In this document: one piece after another, positions 59,617 to 64,000 of the stretch
How the letters are laid out: the number at the start of each line of letters is the position of its first letter
Position numbering within the stretch: position 1 is the stretch's first letter
Source of the DNA: Candidatus Faecousia excrementipullorum
GTDB taxonomy: Bacteria > Bacillota > Clostridia > Oscillospirales > Oscillospiraceae
DNA: 64,000 nucleotides
NCBI GenBank assembly: GCA_018712825.1
Contig: DVGG01000026.1
Span: 1 to 64,000, forward strand
Reading direction: 5' to 3'
The notes under the pieces: generated by a model
Databases searched by the model: none
Told to the model about the DNA's origin: nothing
Seen by the model: the letters and a program-made list of their open reading frames with translations, nothing else
Made by a program: the position numbers and the translations under genes

Positions 59617-61368
59617 ATGGAAAAGATTTTGGATCTGATTACCCAAAAGGTATCGGAGGCTTTCCGGGAGGCCGGCTACGAAGCTTCCTACGGCAAGGTC
59701 ACCGTATCCAACCGGCCGGATTTGTGCCAGTTCCAGTGCAACGGCGCCCTGTCTGCTGCCAAGCAGTACAAGTGCGCTCCCATTCAGATTGCCAACGCTG
59801 TGGCTGAAAAGCTCCAGTCCCCGGACTTTTCCATGATTCAGGCTGTGATGCCCGGATTTTTGAATCTGAATGTCAGCGACGAATTTTTGGCCTCCTATCT
59901 GGAGCAGATGCGCACCGCCCCCGGTCTGGGCATTCCCAAAACCGGCGAGGGCAAGACCCTGGTGGTGGACTACGGCGGACCCAATGTGGCAAAGCCTCTG
60001 CACATCGGCCATCTCCGCTCCGCCATCATTGGCGAGAGCCTGAAGCGGATTTACCGTTTCTTCGGATACAACACCATCGGTGACATTCACCTGGGTGACT
60101 GGGGATTACAGATGGGGCTGATCATTGCAGAGCTTCAGGAGCGGCAGCCGGAGCTTCCCTACTTTGACCCGGACTTTACGGGAGAGTACCCGGGGGAAGC
60201 CCCCTTCACCATCTCCCAACTGGAGGAGATTTACCCCACCGCCTCTGCCAAGAAGAAGGAAGACCCGGATTTTGCGGAAAAGGCTCACAACGCCACCTTC
60301 CAGCTTCAGCAGGGCCGCCGGGGCTACCGGGCGCTGTGGCAGCACATTATGAAAATCTCCGTTGCCGACCTAAAGAAAAATTATGACAACCTGGATGTGC
60401 ATTTTGAAAGCTGGCTGGGTGAGTCTGACGCCGACCCTTATATCCCTCCCATGATTGAAGACCTGAAGGCCCGGGGCCTGACGGTGGAAAGCGAGGGTGC
60501 GCTGGTCATTCCCGTAGCCCGGGAGGATGACAAGAAGGAAGTGCCCCCCTGTATTCTGGTCAAGTCTGACGGCGCCTCCATTTACGCCACCACAGACCTG
60601 GCTACCATGGTCCAGCGGATGCAGGACTTTGCCCCCCAGAAGATGCTGTATGTGACGGACAAGCGCCAGAGCCTGCACTTTGAGCAGGTATTCCGGGCCG
60701 CCAAGCTCTCCGGCATTGTGCCGGAGGATGTGGAGCTGGAGCATCTGGGCTTCGGCACCATGAACGGCAAGGACGGCAAGCCCTTCAAGACCCGGGACGG
60801 CGGCGTCATGCGGCTGGAGCAGCTGATTGCAGACATCACCGCTTTCGTCCGCTCCAAGGTGGTGGAAAACCAGATTGTATCCGCCGACCAGGTGGATGAG
60901 ACCACCAAGAAGATTGCCATGGCCGCCCTCAAGTACGGCGACCTGAGCAACCAGCCCACCAAGGACTATGTATTCGACATGGACCGGTTCGCCGCCTTCG
61001 AGGGCAACACCGGCCCCTATATCCTCTACACCATTGTGCGGATCAAGTCCATTCTTGCCAAGTACGGCCCCTGGGAGAATCTGCCCATTCAGCCCCCCGC
61101 CAACCCTTATGCCCGGGATCTGATGCTGGTAATTCCCAGAGTGTCCACGGCTTTGGAGGCCGCCCTTTCCGGCTCCGCCCCCAATCAGATTTGCGCTTAC
61201 ATCTATGAGCTGGCAGGCGCCGTCAACAAGTTCTACCACGAGACCCGGATTCTGGGTGAAGAAAACAAGCAGCTGCAGGCGGGCTACATCGCCCTTATGG
61301 GACTGGCCAAAAATGTCCTTGAAACCTGCATTGATCTGCTGGGCTTCTCCGCCCCTGAAAAAATGTAA
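59617..61368 (+). CDS. argS: Arginine--tRNA ligase
   Basis: Class I synthetase of 583 residues. The N-terminal Add1-like domain leads to the HIGH motif PLHIGHLRSAIIG near residue 130, GDWGLQMG, and a KMSKS-equivalent MNGKDGKPFKTRDGG. The C-terminal DALR anticodon-binding domain ends the protein. It follows the ABC-F gene with a 2-base gap, so the two translation-related genes are one operon. No T-box precedes it. Confidence 0.98.
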   Translation: MEKILDLITQKVSEAFREAGYEASYGKVTVSNRPDLCQFQCNGALSAAKQYKCAPIQIANAVAEKLQSPDFSMIQAVMPGFLNLNVSDEFLASYLEQMRTAPGLGIPKTGEGKTLVVDYGGPNVAKPLHIGHLRSAIIGESLKRIYRFFGYNTIGDIHLGDWGLQMGLIIAELQERQPELPYFDPDFTGEYPGEAPFTISQLEEIYPTASAKKKEDPDFAEKAHNATFQLQQGRRGYRALWQHIMKISVADLKKNYDNLDVHFESWLGESDADPYIPPMIEDLKARGLTVESEGALVIPVAREDDKKEVPPCILVKSDGASIYATTDLATMVQRMQDFAPQKMLYVTDKRQSLHFEQVFRAAKLSGIVPEDVELEHLGFGTMNGKDGKPFKTRDGGVMRLEQLIADITAFVRSKVVENQIVSADQVDETTKKIAMAALKYGDLSNQPTKDYVFDMDRFAAFEGNTGPYILYTIVRIKSILAKYGPWENLPIQPPANPYARDLMLVIPRVSTALEAALSGSAPNQICAYIYELAGAVNKFYHETRILGEENKQLQAGYIALMGLAKNVLETCIDLLGFSAPEKM

Positions 61369-61370
61369 GA

Positions 61371-61404
61371 AAGTCCCCCATTTCCTGAGAAATGGGGGAT
61401 TTTT
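61371..61404 (+). terminator. Intrinsic terminator after argS
   Basis: TCCCCCATTT and AAATGGGGGA with a CCTGAG loop and TTTTT. Also at the 3' end of the converging AI-2E gene. Confidence 0.9.
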
Positions 61405-61409
61405 ACGTC

Positions 61410-62693
61410 TTATTTTTCCTTATCTTCCGGTTTATGCTTATGGGTGAAATTTTCCATGGCTTTCAGGCCCTTCATCATTTCCCGTTTGGCCTTGGACTGC
61501 TTCCGCTTTTCCTTGAACCGGGAGACCAGCTCCGGCGGCTGCTCCTGCAGCTTATCCCCAGCCACGTCCCGTTTGTCCAGGCGGTTGTGGGTCCACTCCC
61601 GCAGGAGGGTATACAGGACGGAAACCACCGGAATCATCAAGAACATACCAAGAACGCCCATGAGCTCTCCACCAATGCCGATGGCGAACAGCACCCACAT
61701 ACCGGACAGGCCGATGGAGGTGCCCACCACCTTGGGGTAAATCATGTTGCCCTCAATCTGCTGAATCACCAGGAACATAATCACAAACCAGAAGGCCTGC
61801 ACCGGGTCGGAAATGAGAATCAGGAATGCACCGATGATACAGCCGGCCCAGGCACCCACCACCGGGATAAAGGCGGTGACCGCCACCAGCACGCTGATCA
61901 GGGGAATATAGGGCATCCGGAAAATAGCCATGGCCACCGCAAACAGTGCGCCCAGAATACACACCTCAATGCACTGTCCGGACAGGAAGTTGGAGAAGGT
62001 GGCGTTGCTCAGCCGCAGCACCTTCACCACATAGTCCGCATGGCTCTCTTTCAGGAAAGCATAGGCAAGCTTTCTTCCCTGCCGGGCCAGCAGTTCCTTC
62101 TGAAACAGGGCATAGACCGCAAAGACGATGGCGATGAAGGCATCCATCAGCACACCCACAAGGCCGCCAATGGCAGTCAGGGCCGTGGTCAAAATGGTAG
62201 ACAGGCTGTTGCCCACCAGGGTCAGTCCCTGCTGCACCAGTCCCGCCCAATCCAGCTTGCTCAGCTCGGTATTTTCCTGAATCCACTGCATAAGCTGGGG
62301 ATTCTCCGCCAGCGTCCGATTCACCCACGCCTCTACCTCTTTCAAAAATGCAGCAACTGCCGGGTACAAAGAGGCAATGGTCTTGGCCAGCTGGGGAATC
62401 AACAGGGAAAATACCGCCGTAATCACCAGGGCCCCGCAAACAAGGGTCAGAAGCAATGCAATGCTCCGGCGCAAGCCTGCTTTTTGAACGAATTTGAGAT
62501 GCCGCTCAAAAAACCGCATGGGAACATTCAATATAAAGGCAATCACCGCACCCACAATGAAGGGTGACAGGGTGCGAATGCCAAAGCTCCACACGCCGCT
62601 GGCAAGCTGGGGCTCGTTCAACAGCCAGTATAAAATGATTCCGGTACATACCACCGCCAGCAGGCGTTTGAAATTCTTTTTATCCAATTCCAA
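61410..62693 (-). CDS. AI-2E family transporter
   Basis: Membrane protein of 427 residues with about eight helices in the YdiK/PerM/TqsA family pattern. The long central soluble region at about 100-190, FLSGQCIEVCILGALFAVAMAI and PVVGAWAGCIIGAFLILISDP motifs are present. Members export diverse molecules or Na+; actual AI-2 transport is not implied. The start is TTG 62693 because AAGGAGG lies seven bases upstream and no ATG is near. It begins 12 bases after the aldolase gene ends, so the two are an operon. Confidence 0.9.
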   Translation of the reverse strand: MELDKKNFKRLLAVVCTGIILYWLLNEPQLASGVWSFGIRTLSPFIVGAVIAFILNVPMRFFERHLKFVQKAGLRRSIALLLTLVCGALVITAVFSLLIPQLAKTIASLYPAVAAFLKEVEAWVNRTLAENPQLMQWIQENTELSKLDWAGLVQQGLTLVGNSLSTILTTALTAIGGLVGVLMDAFIAIVFAVYALFQKELLARQGRKLAYAFLKESHADYVVKVLRLSNATFSNFLSGQCIEVCILGALFAVAMAIFRMPYIPLISVLVAVTAFIPVVGAWAGCIIGAFLILISDPVQAFWFVIMFLVIQQIEGNMIYPKVVGTSIGLSGMWVLFAIGIGGELMGVLGMFLMIPVVSVLYTLLREWTHNRLDKRDVAGDKLQEQPPELVSRFKEKRKQSKAKREMMKGLKAMENFTHKHKPEDKEK

Positions 62694-62705
62694 GGGAATA
62701 CCTCC

Positions 62706-63746
62706 TTATTTCTTGGCAGCTTCCAGCAGCCGGCAAAGCTCCTCCACCGCCTCATCGCCGGTAGACCAGCTGGTACACAGGCGGATGGCCCGGTGGGTTT
62801 CGTCCGCCGGCCCCATGTCTGTATACAGCACCTTTTGGGAAAGGGCCTTCAAAGCGCTGTCAGACAATATGGGGAAAATCTGATTGGTGCTGCCGGGGAC
62901 CAGCATGGGAACGGCCCCATCTTCCAGGGTTTTGCGGATCCGGTCTGCCTGGTCATTGGCCTTTTGGGCAATGCGGAAGTAAAGTCCGTCTTCCAGTAGG
63001 GCTTCAAATTGCAGCCCCAGAAGCCAGCCTTTTGCCAGCATGCCTCCCTGGCGCTTGATCATATACCGAAAATCTCCCGCAAGCTCCGGGTTGGCAATCA
63101 CCACCGCCTCACCGAACATGGCGCCCACCTTGGTGCCGCCTATGTAGAACACATCACACATCCGGGCCAAATCCTGCAAATTCACATCGCAGTCCTTCGC
63201 CGTCAGGCCGTAGCCCAGCCGGGCCCCGTCCAGGAACAGATACAGGCCATACTGCCGGCAGACCCGGTGCAGCGCCTCCAGCTCCTGCCGGGTATACAGG
63301 GTTCCCAGCTCCGTGGGATAGGAGATGTAAACCATTTTGGGCTGCACCTCATGGGCAGGGTCCTCCTGGCTTTGGTGGCTTTCCATCAGCTGCTCCACCT
63401 GGGCCGCCGTAACCTTGCCGTCCCGGGAGGGCAGGGCCAGCACCTTGTGGCCGGTGGCTTCCACGGCGCCGGTTTCGTGGACATGGATGTGGCCACTCTG
63501 GGCTGCTGTCACAGCCTGGTAGGGCCGCAGAGCTGCGGCAATCACCGTCAGGTTGGTCTGGGTACCTCCCACCAGGAAGTGCACCGCCAAATCCTCCCGG
63601 CCGCACAGCCGCCGGATGGTATCCGCAGCCTTTCCGCACAGTTCGTCCTGTCCGTAGCCGGGGAAGTCTCTCTGGGAAAACCGGTCAAGCCGCCGGAGAA
63701 TCTCCGCATGGCAGCCGGCATGATAATCGTTTTGAAAATAGAGCAA
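62706..63746 (-). CDS. Threonine aldolase family PLP enzyme
   Basis: Beta-eliminating-lyase-fold enzyme of 346 residues, most like low-specificity L-threonine aldolase. It shows FLVGGTQTNLT, the PLP-stacking region GHIHVHETGA, LFLDGARLG with the PLP aspartate, and GGTKVGAMFGEA with the Schiff-base lysine. It would cleave threonine or allo-threonine to glycine and acetaldehyde. Start TTG 63746 follows AAAGGGGG by eight bases. Confidence 0.9.
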   Translation of the reverse strand: MLYFQNDYHAGCHAEILRRLDRFSQRDFPGYGQDELCGKAADTIRRLCGREDLAVHFLVGGTQTNLTVIAAALRPYQAVTAAQSGHIHVHETGAVEATGHKVLALPSRDGKVTAAQVEQLMESHQSQEDPAHEVQPKMVYISYPTELGTLYTRQELEALHRVCRQYGLYLFLDGARLGYGLTAKDCDVNLQDLARMCDVFYIGGTKVGAMFGEAVVIANPELAGDFRYMIKRQGGMLAKGWLLGLQFEALLEDGLYFRIAQKANDQADRIRKTLEDGAVPMLVPGSTNQIFPILSDSALKALSQKVLYTDMGPADETHRAIRLCTSWSTGDEAVEELCRLLEAAKK

Positions 63747-63848
63747 ACTCTGCGCCCCCTTTGTATTCTTTCCCTATCATATCGGTTTTCCCCGCACCTG
63801 TCAAGAACTCCCGGGAAATACCCCCTTGCCATTTGCACAATTTCCTCT

Positions 63849-63876
63849 CATATTCTTCCCGGGGATTTCATAATCT
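63849..63876 (+). promoter_or_regulatory. Sigma-E-like promoter of spoIIID
   Basis: CATATT, 14-bp spacer, CATAATCT, resembling the sporulation sigma-E pattern (ATATT, 14-15 bp, CATACAAT-like). It lies 33 bases before the ATG. Confidence 0.6.
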
Positions 63877-63909
63877 TTCCATGGCAGAACACAGCAGGGA
63901 GGGGAAATC

Positions 63910-64000
63910 ATGGCAGATACGATTGAGGATAGAGCCTGCGAACTGGCTGTGTACATGATTGAGACCGGTGCTACCGTCCGGGCCGCCGCCAAACGCTTTG
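63910..64000 (+). CDS. spoIIID: Sporulation regulator SpoIIID, 3'-truncated by window edge
   Basis: Only the first 30 codons are visible (MADTIEDRACELAVYMIETG, then ATVRAAAKRF). They match the N terminus of SpoIIID, a small helix-turn-helix DNA-binding protein made in the mother cell that adjusts the sigma-E to sigma-K switch. ATG 63910 follows AGGGAGGGGAAATC. The sigma-E-like promoter supports the call. Family assignment rests on a short segment. Confidence 0.85.
   Translation, partial: MADTIEDRACELAVYMIETGATVRAAAKRF

Overview
The window looks like a chromosomal segment from an endospore-forming, moderately GC-rich Clostridia, most likely Oscillospirales/Ruminococcaceae-like. This is inferred from gene content, not from a database search. 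Supporting features are a T-box leader on ileS, sepF and divIVA-type division genes, a CIRCE operator, glutamine synthetase type III, a three-gene archaeal-type glutamate synthase with fused ferredoxin domains, frequent TTG/GTG starts, and the 5' end of spoIIID behind a sigma-E-like promoter.

Layout. 1-1.63 kb: AT-richer end of an integrative element (large serine recombinase, cut by the window edge), joined to a GC-rich orphan 3' end of a membrane-protein gene. 1.67-11.2 kb: an outward-facing parvulin foldase gene, then the divergent operon miaB-mutS-CPBP protease-mutL-miaA-hfq, closed by a terminator. 11.25-16.4 kb: division cluster yggS/ylmE-sepF-divIVA, then a T-box and ileS. 16.4-21.3 kb: SLC13/ArsB-NhaD-type permease, cytidylate-kinase-like protein, FAD oxidoreductase and MATE transporter on the minus strand. 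21.5-28.6 kb: an unusual CoA-disulfide-reductase/rhodanese/sirohaem-reductase/ferredoxin fusion followed by a decayed yeiH fragment, an aldo/keto reductase, an ABC exporter with a membrane-anchored MerR regulator, and a small AT-rich patch with a DUF2007 gene.

28.6-47.9 kb is the regulatory core of the window. On the minus strand a type III glutamine synthetase heads a co-directional run purC-purF-purA-purB-pyrG-carA-carB-DUF1275, in which PurF, PyrG and CarA consume glutamine. On the plus strand, from the same divergent control region, runs a three-gene glutamate synthase, a second short glutamine synthetase, and an ANTAR-domain RNA-binding regulator with a degenerate receiver. The 377-bp control region holds a promoter followed at once by a terminator whose 5' arm can refold into an ANTAR-like hexaloop hairpin. 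It also holds a MITE-like repeat and, on the other side, an 18-codon leader ORF overlapping two mutually exclusive hairpins. The simplest model is that the ANTAR protein antiterminates glutamine synthetase transcription and so couples nitrogen assimilation to nucleotide synthesis. This is inference from sequence.

47.9-64 kb: a 310-bp composite palindromic element, plsY with an overlapping glycolipid glycosyltransferase, a small membrane protein plus lipoprotein pair, recQ, a DUF4358/DHHW lipoprotein, tRNA-Val(GAC), htpG under a perfect CIRCE operator, an ABC-F ATPase with one intact and one degraded ATP site, argS, an AI-2E family transporter with a threonine-aldolase-family enzyme, and the start of spoIIID. 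I saw no CRISPR array, prophage or complete insertion sequence.
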